Shown here in pieces: positions 8,211 through 16,827 of a DNA stretch of 64,000 nucleotides (its first letter is position 1; each line of letters begins with the position of its first letter). This DNA comes from Reyranella sp. (GTDB taxonomy: Bacteria > Pseudomonadota > Alphaproteobacteria > Reyranellales > Reyranellaceae). The notes under the pieces were generated by a model. It made no database searches, was not told the origin of the DNA, and saw only the letters and a program-made list of their open reading frames with translations. Made by a program: the position numbers and the translations under genes. The stretch lies in contig NZ_SCVH01000059.1 in assembly GCF_004296935.1 (NCBI RefSeq), positions 1 through 64,000 on the forward strand, read 5' to 3'.

Positions 8211-8221
8211 CTCTCATTTCC

Positions 8222-8878
8222 TCAAGCCTGGAGATAGGCGGCGGCGGCGACCGCCAGCCCGTTGTTCGCCATATGCGCCGCCAGCGATGGCCACAGCGAG
8301 GCGGTACGCCAGCGCAGCCAGCCGAACAGCAGGCCGAGCGGCAGCACCAGGAGGGCATGCGCGGGCTCGACATGGGCCGCGGCGAAGACCAGAGAACTCA
8401 CGGTGAAGGCGATACCCGCTCCCCAGCGGCTTGCGAGCCAGCCATAGAGCAGGCCGCGGAAGACGAGTTCCTCGACCAGCGGCGCCAGGCCGGCGAGCAA
8501 GGCGAGGCTGAGCAGGAACGCCGCCGGCTCCTGGGCGATCTTCATCGCCTGTTTAACGCCCTGGGGTTCGAGCCCGAACTGGCTGACGGCGACCGACAAA
8601 GCCGTGGTGCCGAGCGTGCCGAAGACCACCGGCCGCCAGCCAACCCTCCGAAAGCCCAGCGCCGGCAGGGCGGCCCGTCCGAGCGGCGCCACCGCCACCA
8701 GCACGGCGGCGAGGCCGACGCCGAAGAAGGCTCCGATCAGCGGCAACAGGCTGCGATCGGGCAGCAGCCAGAGCACGGGGCCCCCAAACAGAGGCAGGGC
8801 CGCCAGGAAGAGCAGGATCTCGCGGCCGCCGATCGACCCGGAAGTGTTATAAATCAATGAGTTAGGGTCAGTCGGCAA
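8222..8878 (-). CDS. CPBP (CAAX/Abi) family intramembrane metallopeptidase
   Basis: A 218-residue multi-pass membrane protein with about six hydrophobic segments. The three family motifs are present: EELVFRG (EExxxR) around residue 137, FAAAH (FxxxH) around residue 166, and HMANN (HxxxN) around residue 203. These form the glutamate-dependent active site of the CAAX prenyl-peptidase/bacteriocin-immunity superfamily. The substrate is unknown. The gene is convergent with the isomerase at 7163, with the structured element between them, and is divergent from ffh. Confidence 0.9.
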   Translation of the reverse strand: MPTDPNSLIYNTSGSIGGREILLFLAALPLFGGPVLWLLPDRSLLPLIGAFFGVGLAAVLVAVAPLGRAALPALGFRRVGWRPVVFGTLGTTALSVAVSQFGLEPQGVKQAMKIAQEPAAFLLSLALLAGLAPLVEELVFRGLLYGWLASRWGAGIAFTVSSLVFAAAHVEPAHALLVLPLGLLFGWLRWRTASLWPSLAAHMANNGLAVAAAAYLQA

Positions 8879-9047
8879 GTCTTTTGACTCCTCGGCCGGC
8901 AGGCCTTATACCCCGGCCGCTCAATCGGTCGTGCCGATTTCTACCGGTTCCCCCACCTTGGTTGCCTGAGAGGGGAGCTCCGCTGATCCGCGAAGGTTCG
9001 CGCATCGGCGCGATTGTCGTTTGGGCAAAAGGAGTTCTGGGACGGGC

Positions 9048-10448
9048 ATGTTTGAAGGTCTGAGCAAACGTCTGGGCGACGTATTCGACAAGCTGCGGGG
9101 GCGTGGTGCGCTCTCCGAGGCCGATGTCGACGCGGCCCTGCGCGAGGTTCGCACCGCCCTGCTCGAAGCCGACGTGGCGCTGCCCGTCGTCCGGGACTTC
9201 ATCGATTCGGTCCGTCCCAAGGCCGTCGGCGCCGATGTCATCCGCTCGGTCACGCCGGGCCAGATGGTCATCAAGATCGTCAACGATCACCTGGTCGAGA
9301 TGCTGGGCGGCACAGTGGCCGACCTCGACCTCAATGCCATCCCCCCGGTCGTCATCCTGATGGTGGGCCTGCAGGGCTCGGGCAAGACGACCTCCAGCGC
9401 CAAGATCGGCTACCGCCTCAGCCAGGGCCCGCAGGGCATGGCCGCCGAATTCGGCGGCTCCTTCTCGGTCAAGCGCCGGGTCATGATGGCCTCGCTCGAC
9501 ACCCGCCGCCCGGCCGCCCAGCAGCAGCTCAAGGTGCTGGGCGAGCAGACCGGCGTGCCGACGCTGCCGATCGTGCCGCTCGAGATGCCGCTGGCCATCA
9601 CCCGGCGCGCGCTCGAGACGGCGCGGCGCGAAGGCTTCGACGTCCTGATCCTCGACACCGCCGGCCGCCTCTCCATCGACGAAGAGTTGATGAAGGAAGT
9701 GGCCGACATCAGCGCGCTTGCGAAACCCAAGGAGACGCTGCTCGTCGCCGACGCCATGACCGGCCAGGATGCCGTCAACGTCGCCAAGGCCTTCAACGAA
9801 CGGCTGGCCGTCACCGGCATCGTGCTGACCCGCGTCGACGGCGATGCCCGCGGCGGTGCGGCACTCTCCATGCGCGCGGTCACCGGCCGGCCGGTCAAGC
9901 TGATCGGCGTCGGCGAAAAGTTCGATGCGCTGGAACCGTTCCATCCCGACCGCATCGCCAGCCGCATCCTCGGCATGGGCGACATCGTCTCGCTGGTCGA
10001 GCGCGCCGCCGAGACGATCGACAAGGAAGACGCCGAGAAGCTCGCCGCCCGCGTCCGCAAGGGCCAGTTCGACATGGACGACCTGCTCAACCAGCTGCGC
10101 CAGCTGCGCAAGATGGGCGGGTTGTCGGGGCTGATGGGCATGCTGCCGGGCGCCATGCAGGCCAAGGCCGCGATGTCCAAGGCCAAGATCGACGAGGGCC
10201 AGCTCAAGCGCCAGGAGGCTGTCATTCTGTCGATGACGCCCAAGGAACGCCGCAACCCGGACGTCATCCATGCCTCGCGCAAGAAGCGCATCGCCAAGGG
10301 ATCCGGCGTGCAGGTGCAGGACGTCAACAAGCTGCTCAAGCAGCACGCCGACATGCTGAAGATGATGAAGCGCGTCAACAAGCTCGGCGAAAAAGAATTC
10401 ATGCGCGGACTCGGGGGCATGATGCAGCCCCCGGGCTTTCCGCGCTGA
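9048..10448 (+). CDS. ffh: Signal recognition particle protein Ffh
   Basis: A 466-residue SRP54 homologue that binds 4.5S RNA and signal sequences. It has an N-terminal helical bundle (FEGLSKRLGDVF), the GTPase P-loop GLQGSGKTT, the DTRRPAAQQQL and DTAGR motifs, and a Met-rich M domain from about residue 325 ending in a Gly/Met-rich tail. The ATG at 9048 matches the usual N terminus; a TTG nine codons upstream gives an unnatural extension. GGAG at 9031 is 13 bases upstream, rather far. It heads the rpsP-rimM-trmD-rplS run. Confidence 0.97.
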   Translation: MFEGLSKRLGDVFDKLRGRGALSEADVDAALREVRTALLEADVALPVVRDFIDSVRPKAVGADVIRSVTPGQMVIKIVNDHLVEMLGGTVADLDLNAIPPVVILMVGLQGSGKTTSSAKIGYRLSQGPQGMAAEFGGSFSVKRRVMMASLDTRRPAAQQQLKVLGEQTGVPTLPIVPLEMPLAITRRALETARREGFDVLILDTAGRLSIDEELMKEVADISALAKPKETLLVADAMTGQDAVNVAKAFNERLAVTGIVLTRVDGDARGGAALSMRAVTGRPVKLIGVGEKFDALEPFHPDRIASRILGMGDIVSLVERAAETIDKEDAEKLAARVRKGQFDMDDLLNQLRQLRKMGGLSGLMGMLPGAMQAKAAMSKAKIDEGQLKRQEAVILSMTPKERRNPDVIHASRKKRIAKGSGVQVQDVNKLLKQHADMLKMMKRVNKLGEKEFMRGLGGMMQPPGFPR

Positions 10449-10499
10449 AGCTATCAAGGAACAAGTGACTCGGACGTATCGAAAGAGAGGATCGAAAGT

Positions 10500-10880
10500 A
10501 TGCTAGCCATTCGCATGACCCGGCACGGCGCCAAGAAGCGGCCGTTCTTCCACATCGTGGTCGCCGACTCGCGCAGCCCGCGTGACGGCCGCTTCATCGA
10601 GAAGCTCGGGACCTACAATCCGCTGCTGCCGCGCGAGCACGAGCAGCGCATCACGCTCGACCAGGAGCGCATTGCCCATTGGCTCAAGGTCGGCGCCCAG
10701 CCGTCGGACCGCGTCGCCCGCTTCCTGGCGACCGCCGAGCTGATGAAGCCGCGCGAGCGCCGCGAGCAGAGCAAGAAGCCGCAGCCCCGCGCCAAGACGC
10801 AGGAGCGCATGAAGGCCGCAGCAGCAGCGACTGCCGCCGCGGCACCGGCCGAGCCCGCCAAGGAGGCCGCGGCCACCTGA
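10500..10880 (+). CDS. rpsP: 30S ribosomal protein S16
   Basis: A 126-residue ribosomal protein with the S16 core ([22 protein letters not shown]) at its start, followed by the conserved [12 protein letters not shown] segment. The C-terminal third is an Ala-rich extension beyond the about 80-residue core, as often seen in alphaproteobacteria. It lies 51 bases after ffh and 13 before rimM, and it opens the conserved translation operon. The Shine-Dalgarno region is AAAGAGAGGATC. Confidence 0.97.
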   Translation: MLAIRMTRHGAKKRPFFHIVVADSRSPRDGRFIEKLGTYNPLLPREHEQRITLDQERIAHWLKVGAQPSDRVARFLATAELMKPRERREQSKKPQPRAKTQERMKAAAAATAAAAPAEPAKEAAAT

Positions 10881-10893
10881 TGAGGATCTTCTG

Positions 10894-11427
10894 ATGACCA
10901 AGGGCCGCATCCTGTTGGGCGTCGTCGCGGCGCCGCACGGTGTGCGCGGCCTGGTACGCATCAGAAGTTACACGGACGACCCGATGGCGATCGCCTCCTA
11001 TGGCCCGCTGTCGGACGAGACGGGACGGAAGCAGTACCGGGTCGAGGCTTTGAGCACCGTGAAGGACGCGGTGCTGGCCCGGATCGAGGGCGTAGCCGAT
11101 CGGACGGCGGCCGAGGCATTGCGGGGTTTGCGGCTCTATGTGGAGCGCGAGCGCCTGCCCGCCACGGACGAGCGGGAGTGGTACGAGGCCGACATCATAG
11201 GCCTCGCGGCCGTCGGCCAGGATGGTCGGGATTGGGGCAAGGTGATCGCCTTCCACGATTTCGGCGCCGGGCGGACGATGGAGGTCTCGGGAGGCAGCGC
11301 ATCGCGGAGTTCGGTGATGCTGCCCTTCACCGCCGAGGCGGTGCCCGAGGTCGACGTCGAGGGCGGCAAGGTTGTGGTCGATCCGCCGGCAGGCGTGCTG
11401 CCGGGCGGTGAAGCGAAGGAGGCGTAG
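10894..11427 (+). CDS. rimM: 16S rRNA processing protein RimM
   Basis: A 177-residue ribosome maturation factor that assists 30S head assembly. The N-terminal RimM domain begins ILLGVVAAPHGVRGLVRIRS, and the C-terminal PRC-barrel part contains REWYEADIIGL and PFTAEAVPEVD. It lies between rpsP and trmD in the classical order. The ATG follows an AGGA-containing spacer right after the rpsP stop, consistent with cotranscription. Confidence 0.96.
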   Translation: MTKGRILLGVVAAPHGVRGLVRIRSYTDDPMAIASYGPLSDETGRKQYRVEALSTVKDAVLARIEGVADRTAAEALRGLRLYVERERLPATDEREWYEADIIGLAAVGQDGRDWGKVIAFHDFGAGRTMEVSGGSASRSSVMLPFTAEAVPEVDVEGGKVVVDPPAGVLPGGEAKEA

Positions 11428-11433
11428 AGGAAC

Positions 11434-12153
11434 GTGTGGCGCGCGACGGCGCTCTCGCTCTTCCCGGAGATGTTTCCGGGACCCCTGGGTGAAAGCCTGG
11501 CGGGCAAGGCGTTGAGCGACGGCGTGTGGGACTTGTCGGCCGTCGATATCCGGCGGTTCGCCAAGGACCGCCATCGTACTGTCGACGATGCGCCCTTCGG
11601 GGGCGGCGCCGGCATGGTGATGAAGCCCGACGTGCTGTCGGCGGCGATCGAGGCGGTCGCCGTTCCGGGAGTGCCGAAGATACTGCTCTCGCCCAGGGGC
11701 GCGCCGTTCAACCAGGCGCGCGGGCGGGAACTGGCGGCGGGTCCGGGCGTGCTGCTGGTGTGTGGACGGTTCGAAGGCGTGGATGAGCGCGTCATCGAGG
11801 GCCACGCGCTGGAGGAGATTTCGGTCGGAGATTTCGTGCTTTCGGGCGGCGAGATCGCGGCCATGGCGGTGTTGGATTGCTGCGTGCGGCTGCTGCCCGG
11901 GGTGATGGGCGAGCCGGCATCGGCGAACGAGGAGAGTTTCGAGGACGGACTGCTGGAATACCCGCACTACACAAGGCCGGCCTCGTGGACCGGGCCCGAT
12001 GGGATCGAACGGCAGGTGCCGGAGATCCTGGTCTCGGGCCACCACGGCAAGGTCGCCGAGTGGCGGATGAAGGAACGACGAGAGATTACGCGGCGGCGGC
12101 GGCCCGATTTATGGGCCCGGCGCCGGACCGCGACGGAAACTGAAGAGAAGTGA
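11434..12153 (+). CDS. trmD: tRNA (guanine-N1)-methyltransferase
   Basis: A 239-residue SPOUT methyltransferase that makes m1G37 in tRNAs. Its start is GTG and the first residues [13 protein letters not shown] are the TrmD N-terminal signature. The knot region has [12 protein letters not shown] and [14 protein letters not shown], and the C-terminal part has [13 protein letters not shown] with the catalytic-site Asp/His neighbourhood. It is spaced six bases from rimM and 16 bases from the rplS start chosen here. Confidence 0.97.
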   Translation: MWRATALSLFPEMFPGPLGESLAGKALSDGVWDLSAVDIRRFAKDRHRTVDDAPFGGGAGMVMKPDVLSAAIEAVAVPGVPKILLSPRGAPFNQARGRELAAGPGVLLVCGRFEGVDERVIEGHALEEISVGDFVLSGGEIAAMAVLDCCVRLLPGVMGEPASANEESFEDGLLEYPHYTRPASWTGPDGIERQVPEILVSGHHGKVAEWRMKERREITRRRRPDLWARRRTATETEEK

Positions 12154-12169
12154 CGAAAGGATGGATGCG

Positions 12170-12655
12170 ATGAACATTCTCGATATGGTCGGCCAGACGA
12201 CGATGGACAAGGTGCAGGCCGAGCGGCCGGTGCCGCGCTTCGAGCCGGGCGATACGCTCAAGGTGCACGTCAAGGTGCAGGAAGGCAACCGCGAGCGCAT
12301 CCAGGTCTATGAAGGCCTGTGCATCGGGCGCAAGAATGCCGGCGTGAACTCCTCGTTCACGGTGCGCAAGATCAGCTTCGGCGAAGGCGTGGAGCGCGTG
12401 TTCCCGCTCTATGGGCCGGGCATCTGGGAGATCGAGGTCGTCCGCAAGGGCGTCGTGCGTCGCGCCAAGCTCTATTACCTGCGCGATCTGCGCGGCAAGG
12501 CGAGCCGCATCGCCGAGGACACCGAGGCCCAGCGCGAACTGCTGGCCGTCCAGGCCGAGGAGGCGATCAAGCGTCCGCGCCGCGAGAGGATCAAGAAGGA
12601 AAAGCCCAAGTCCGAAGGCAACGTCCGTGCCGCCAAGGGCGGCGGCAAGAAGTAG
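12170..12655 (+). CDS. rplS: 50S ribosomal protein L19
   Basis: A 161-residue ribosomal protein at the 30S-50S interface. The core includes [26 protein letters not shown] and the FTVRKIS...GVERVFPLY signature. The lysine-rich C-terminal tail extends beyond the usual about 115-120 residues. Two in-frame ATGs exist; 12170 was chosen because CGAAAGG ends nine bases before it but abuts the ATG at 12161. It is the last ribosomal gene of the operon and is followed after seven bases by leuC. Confidence 0.96.
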   Translation: MNILDMVGQTTMDKVQAERPVPRFEPGDTLKVHVKVQEGNRERIQVYEGLCIGRKNAGVNSSFTVRKISFGEGVERVFPLYGPGIWEIEVVRKGVVRRAKLYYLRDLRGKASRIAEDTEAQRELLAVQAEEAIKRPRRERIKKEKPKSEGNVRAAKGGGKK

Positions 12656-12662
12656 GTGCAGC

Positions 12663-14108
12663 ATGGCGTTCCGCAAGAAGGCGGCCACGCCGCCACCTGA
12701 GCCGCCCAAGCCGCGCACCCTGTTCGAGAAGATCTGGGATGGCCATGTCGTCGATCGCCAGGACGACGGCACCTGCGTGATCTATGTCGACCGGCACCTG
12801 GTGCACGAAGTGACCAGCCCGCAGGCCTTCGAGGGCCTGCGGATGACCGGCCGGTCCGTGCGCCGGCCCGACGCCACGGTCGCCGTGGCCGACCACAACA
12901 CGTCGACCCTGCCGGTCAGTGCAGGCGATGTGGATGAGGAATCGCGAATCCAGATCGAGACGCTCGAGCAGAATGTCGCCGAGTTCCACGTGCCCTATTT
13001 CGGCATGAATGATCCGCGTCGCGGCATCGTGCATGTGATCGGCCCGGAGCAGGGCCTGACCTTGCCCGGCATGACCATCGTGTGCGGCGACAGCCACACC
13101 TCGACCCACGGCGCCTTCGGCGCGCTGGCCTTCGGCATCGGCACATCGGAAGTCGAGCATGTGCTGGCGACGCAAACGCTGATCCAGAAGCCCGCCAAGA
13201 ACATGCGCGTCGCCATCGAGGGCAGCCTGCCGCTCGGCGTCACGGCGAAGGACGCGATCCTTGCCATCATCGGCCGCCTCGGCACCGCCGGTGGCACCGG
13301 CTACGTGATCGAATATGCCGGCCGCGCCATCCGTGAACTCACGATGGAAGGCCGCATGACGGTCTGCAACATGTCGATCGAGGCGGGCGCGCGCGCCGGG
13401 CTGATCGCGCCGGACGAAACGACCTTCAAGTACCTCTACGGCCGGCCGTACGCGCCCAAGGGCGGTGCGTGGGACCTGGCGCTGGGCCAGTGGCGTCGTC
13501 TGCCCTCCGACAAGAATGCGGTGTTCGATAGCCAGCTCGACCTGCTCGCCTCGGATATCCCGCCGATGGTCACCTGGGGCACCAGCCCGCAGGACGCGTT
13601 GCCGATCACCGACATGGTGCCCGATCCGGCCAATGCACCGGACGAGAACCGCCGCGAGGCCTGGGCGCGCTCGCTCGCCTACATGGGCCTGACTCCGGGC
13701 ACCAAGCTCGTCGACGTGCCGATCGACCGCGTGTTCATCGGCTCGTGCACCAACGGCCGCATCGAAGACCTGCGTGCCGCCGCCGAGATCGCCCGCGGCC
13801 GCAAGGTCGCGTCGAATGTTTCGGCCATGGTGGTGCCTGGCTCCGGTCTGGTGAAGGCCGAGGCCGAGAAGGAAGGCCTCGACAAGATCTTCCTCGAGGC
13901 AGGCTTCGAGTGGCGCATCCAGGGCTGCTCGATGTGCCTGGCCATGAACGCCGACCGGCTCGATCCCGGCCAGCGCTGCGCCTCGACCTCGAACCGCAAC
14001 TTCGAAGGCCGTCAGGGCCGCGGTGGCCGCACGCATCTGGTGAGCCCGGCAATGGCGGCGGCAGCGGCCATCAAGGGAACCTTGGCCGACGTGCGCGACT
14101 TCCAGTAG
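12663..14108 (+). CDS. leuC: 3-isopropylmalate dehydratase large subunit
   Basis: A 481-residue aconitase-family subunit that isomerises isopropylmalate in leucine synthesis. The three [4Fe-4S] ligands are Cys362 (GSCTNGR), Cys422 and Cys425 (GCSMC). [13 protein letters not shown] and the active-site [13 protein letters not shown] are also present. The first about 17 residues (basic, then Pro-rich) extend beyond the usual start, so the initiator could be slightly downstream. It follows rplS by seven bases and is closed by a hairpin terminator at 14133. The small subunit leuD is 0.8 kb downstream, after an RDD gene. Confidence 0.97.
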   Translation: MAFRKKAATPPPEPPKPRTLFEKIWDGHVVDRQDDGTCVIYVDRHLVHEVTSPQAFEGLRMTGRSVRRPDATVAVADHNTSTLPVSAGDVDEESRIQIETLEQNVAEFHVPYFGMNDPRRGIVHVIGPEQGLTLPGMTIVCGDSHTSTHGAFGALAFGIGTSEVEHVLATQTLIQKPAKNMRVAIEGSLPLGVTAKDAILAIIGRLGTAGGTGYVIEYAGRAIRELTMEGRMTVCNMSIEAGARAGLIAPDETTFKYLYGRPYAPKGGAWDLALGQWRRLPSDKNAVFDSQLDLLASDIPPMVTWGTSPQDALPITDMVPDPANAPDENRREAWARSLAYMGLTPGTKLVDVPIDRVFIGSCTNGRIEDLRAAAEIARGRKVASNVSAMVVPGSGLVKAEAEKEGLDKIFLEAGFEWRIQGCSMCLAMNADRLDPGQRCASTSNRNFEGRQGRGGRTHLVSPAMAAAAAIKGTLADVRDFQ

Positions 14109-14132
14109 ACGTCGGCGCCTCTGCAAGATCGC

Positions 14133-14167
14133 GGGCGGTGCAGCAATGCACCGCCCGATTTCTTTTC
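14133..14167 (+). terminator. Rho-independent terminator after leuC
   Basis: An 11-base-pair perfect stem (CGGGCGGTGCA at 14133-14143 pairing with 14148-14158) with a GCAA tetraloop is followed by ATTTCTTTT. It lies 24 bases past the leuC stop and so ends the rpsP-to-leuC transcription unit. Confidence 0.85.
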
Positions 14168-14230
14168 GGGGCAGGAAGCGGCAAAGTCCCTGTGGTAGGA
14201 TTGGTCCGCCCACCTCCAGGGAGAAACGTC

Positions 14231-14716
14231 ATGAGCGTTCCGAATTCAGGTCCCGCCGCCCCACCGCCGCCCGTCTGGGACGCCCGTCCGGCAGGCTCCG
14301 TCCAGGTGGGCTACGGCGGCTTCTGGATCCGCCTCGTCGCCTACATCATCGACGCCATCCTGCTCAGCCTCGCCATGGGCGTCGTGGGCAGCGTCGTTGG
14401 CTTCAATGTCTTCGCGACGGACATGGAGAGCTACAATCCTGTGGCCAACCTCGTTTCCCTTGTCATCGGTTGGCTCTACTTCGCCCTGCTCGAGAGCTCC
14501 GAGCGCGGTGCCACCGTGGGCAAGATGGCAATGGGCCTCCGCGTCGTGACCGACCAGGGCCAGCGGCTGAGCTTCCTGAACGCGACCGGCCGCTACTTCG
14601 CCAAGATCATCTCGGCCATCATCCTGTGCATCGGCTTCATCATGATCGCCTTCACCGACCGCAAGCGCGGCCTGCACGACATGATCGCCGGCACTTTGGT
14701 CATCAAAACCCGCTGA
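14231..14716 (+). CDS. RDD family membrane protein
   Basis: A 161-residue protein with a Pro-rich cytoplasmic N terminus and three or four membrane segments. The first is preceded by GGFWIRLVAYIIDAILL, which has the R and D residues that name the family; the last D is in TDRKRGLHDMIAGTLV. RDD proteins are integral membrane proteins of mostly unknown function, some linked to ion transport. The gene sits alone between the leuC terminator and leuD, and a REP element begins right after its stop. No role in leucine synthesis is implied. Confidence 0.85.
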   Translation: MSVPNSGPAAPPPPVWDARPAGSVQVGYGGFWIRLVAYIIDAILLSLAMGVVGSVVGFNVFATDMESYNPVANLVSLVIGWLYFALLESSERGATVGKMAMGLRVVTDQGQRLSFLNATGRYFAKIISAIILCIGFIMIAFTDRKRGLHDMIAGTLVIKTR

Positions 14717-14843
14717 CCCTCTTCTCCTCCCCCGCTTGCGGGGGAGGTGGCCGTAGGCCGGAGGGGGCGTTCAGAGGTGATGCTTCTGACCCCCTTCGCC
14801 CCCTGCGAGGGCACTTCCCCCGCTACGCGGGGGCAGAGGAAGG
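14717..14843. repeat. REP/BIME-type palindromic repeat, copy B
   Basis: It begins immediately after the RDD stop with a hairpin of the CTCCCCCGC...GCGGGGGAG type (14728-14747). A GGAGGGGGC/GCCCCCT pair follows, then a second hairpin with CTTCCCCCGC...GCGGGGG near 14815-14833. Its sequence is related to copies A and C. The first hairpin could also weaken transcription from the RDD gene into leuD, though there is no T-run. Confidence 0.8.
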
Positions 14844-14920
14844 CTATATGGGATAGCCCCGCCGTGCTTGACGGCCTCCCCGAAAGCCCGTTTATTTCGG
14901 CGTTTCCGCAAGAGGGACTT

Positions 14921-15535
14921 ATGGAAAAATTCACGACGCTCCGCGGCGTTGCAGCACCACTGCCGATGGTCAATGTCGACACCGACATGATCATCCCCAA
15001 GCAGTTCCTGAAGACCATCAAGCGCACCGGCCTGAAGGAAGGGCTGTTCTACGAGATGCGCTGGACGGCCGACGGCCAGAAGAAGGACTTCATCCTCGAC
15101 CAGCCGGCCTACCAGAACGCCAAGATCCTCGTGGCCGGCCCCAACTTCGGCTGCGGCTCGAGCCGCGAGCATGCCCCCTGGGCGCTGCTCGACTTCGGCA
15201 TCCGCTGCATCATCTCCGAGGACTTCGCCGACATCTTCTACAACAACTGCTTCAAGAACGGCATCCTGCCGATCAAGGTCTCCAAAGAGATCATCGCCAA
15301 GCTGATGGACGATGCGAGCCGCGGCTCGAACGCCATCATCGAGGTCGACCTCGAGAAGCAGGAGATCAAGGGCCCGGACGGCGGCACGGTCCATTTCGAG
15401 ATCGACGCCTTCCGCAAGAAGTGCCTGATGGAAGGCCTCGACGACATCGGCCTCACGCTGGAGAAGAAGTCGTCGATCGACGACTTCGAAAGCCGCCAGA
15501 AGGACTCCCAGCCCTGGCTCCACGCCGCGGCCTGA
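14921..15535 (+). CDS. leuD: 3-isopropylmalate dehydratase small subunit
   Basis: A 204-residue swivel-domain subunit that pairs with LeuC. It has the [14 protein letters not shown] segment near residue 19 and the active-site loop [13 protein letters not shown] near residue 76. Start MEKFTTLRG is typical and is preceded by AGAGGG. It is separated from leuC by the RDD gene and REP copy B, so leuC and leuD are not one compact operon here. leuB follows after a palindromic repeat. Confidence 0.97.
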   Translation: MEKFTTLRGVAAPLPMVNVDTDMIIPKQFLKTIKRTGLKEGLFYEMRWTADGQKKDFILDQPAYQNAKILVAGPNFGCGSSREHAPWALLDFGIRCIISEDFADIFYNNCFKNGILPIKVSKEIIAKLMDDASRGSNAIIEVDLEKQEIKGPDGGTVHFEIDAFRKKCLMEGLDDIGLTLEKKSSIDDFESRQKDSQPWLHAAA

Positions 15536-15544
15536 AGAATTCCA

Positions 15545-15653
15545 CCTCATCCTGAGGAGGCCGCGCAGCGGCCGTCTCGAAGGATGGGCACGAGCACCGC
15601 GTTTGTTGCCCCTCCTTCGAGACGCGCCGAAGACGGCGCTCCTCAGGATGAGG
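15545..15653. repeat. Intergenic inverted-repeat element between leuD and leuB
   Basis: CCTCATCCTGAGGAG (15545-15559) is repeated in inverted form at 15639-15653. Inner arms (GTCTCGAAGGA near 15574 and TCCTTCGAGAC near 15613) also pair, so the whole about 109 bases can fold into one long hairpin. Similar CCTCATCCTGAGGAGC elements are, to my knowledge, common dispersed palindromes in alphaproteobacteria. Confidence 0.8.
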
Positions 15654-15700
15654 CTTTGTTTTGATTGACCACTCCAAACCTGATCGGAAGACCTGACAAC

Positions 15701-16822
15701 ATGGCGTCCAATCGCAATCTGCTGGTGCTGCCCGGTGACGGCATCGGTCCGGAAGTGATGAACGAAGTCCGCAAGATCATCGCCTGGATGGGCAAGAAGC
15801 GTGCGGTTGGTTTCGACATCAAGGAAGACCTGGTGGGCGGCGCCGCTCTCGACAAGCATGGCGTGCCGCTCAGTGACGACGCCATGAAGTCGGCACTCGA
15901 GGCCGATGCCGTGCTGTTCGGCTCAGTCGGCGGCCCGAAGTGGGACACGGCCGACTTCAGCAAGAAACCCGAGCGTGGCCTCTTGCGCCTGCGCAAGGAA
16001 ATGGACCTGTTCGCCAACCTGCGCCCGGCCAAGGTGTTCGATGCGCTGGTCGATGCCAGTTCGCTCAAGCCCGAGATCGTCAAAGGTCTCGACATCATGA
16101 TCATCCGCGAGCTGACGAGCGGCGTGTATTTCGGCGAGCCACGCGGCCGCCACACCAACGCCCAGGGCGAGGTCGAGGCCTTCGACACCCAGCGCTACAC
16201 GGCCCCCGAAATCCGCCGCGTCTGCGCCGTCGCCTTCGAGCTGGCGCGCAAGCGCAAGAACAAGGTGCTCTCGGCCGAGAAAGCCAACGTGATGTACACC
16301 GGCGTGCTGTGGCGCGAGGAAGCGACCAAGCTCCACAAGGAAAGCTATAGCGACGTAGCGCTCAGCCACATGTATGCCGACGCGCTCGCCATGCAGCTCC
16401 TGCGCGCGCCCAAGGACTTCGACGTCATCGTCACCGACAACCTGTTCGGCGACATTCTCTCGGACGAAGCGTCGATGCTGACCGGGTCGCTCGGCCTTCT
16501 GCCGTCGGCCTCGCTTGGTGCACCCGATGCGACGGGACGGCGCAAGGCGCTCTACGAACCCATTCATGGCAGCGCGCCCGACATCGCGGGCAAGGGCCTC
16601 GCCAATCCGATCGCGCAGACGCTCAGCTACGCCATGATGCTTCGCTACTCCTTCGACCTCGGCAAGGATGCCGATATTGTCGAGAAGGCGGTCGAGAACG
16701 TGCTGGCGGCGGGTTACCGCACCGGCGACCTGCTGGTCGGCGGCAAGACCGACGGCATCAAGAAGGTCGGCACCCAGGAAATGGGCGACGCCATCGTCAA
16801 GGAACTCGACCGGCTGGTCTGA
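15701..16822 (+). CDS. leuB: 3-isopropylmalate dehydrogenase
   Basis: A 373-residue NAD-dependent beta-decarboxylating dehydrogenase catalysing the third step of leucine synthesis. The N terminus [14 protein letters not shown] is the family signature. The active-site Tyr lies in [11 protein letters not shown], the metal-site segment is [20 protein letters not shown], and the NAD site has [15 protein letters not shown]. The ATG at 15701 starts 12 codons inside a longer frame and gives the standard N terminus. It follows leuD by 165 bases that hold the palindromic element. Confidence 0.97.
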   Translation: MASNRNLLVLPGDGIGPEVMNEVRKIIAWMGKKRAVGFDIKEDLVGGAALDKHGVPLSDDAMKSALEADAVLFGSVGGPKWDTADFSKKPERGLLRLRKEMDLFANLRPAKVFDALVDASSLKPEIVKGLDIMIIRELTSGVYFGEPRGRHTNAQGEVEAFDTQRYTAPEIRRVCAVAFELARKRKNKVLSAEKANVMYTGVLWREEATKLHKESYSDVALSHMYADALAMQLLRAPKDFDVIVTDNLFGDILSDEASMLTGSLGLLPSASLGAPDATGRRKALYEPIHGSAPDIAGKGLANPIAQTLSYAMMLRYSFDLGKDADIVEKAVENVLAAGYRTGDLLVGGKTDGIKKVGTQEMGDAIVKELDRLV

Positions 16823-16827
16823 GACTT

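Larger units (their letters stand above)
7779..8212. repeat. Structured dispersed element, copy 1 (two conserved modules around a REP insertion)
   Basis: The 456-base gap between two convergent genes holds a left module (7779-7921) and a right module (8060-8212). Both recur in the same orientation at 50169-50311 and 50440-50592. By my count the right modules differ at 12 of 153 positions without a gap; the left modules are about 86% alike. Hairpins seen include 7853-7868, 7878-7894, 8060-8079, 8092-8103 and 8108-8125. GGCCCAAC occurs twice at the left edge and GTTGGGCCC twice at 7898-7918, an inverted arrangement. The middle (7922-8059) is a palindromic REP pair absent from copy 2. I do not recognise the family. 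Confidence 0.85.

Noticed and set aside
8879-9047. SRP RNA gene next to ffh
   Set aside because: The gap has no GGAA/GNAR-type helix 8 core and is too short for the usual surroundings; it is read as a promoter region only.
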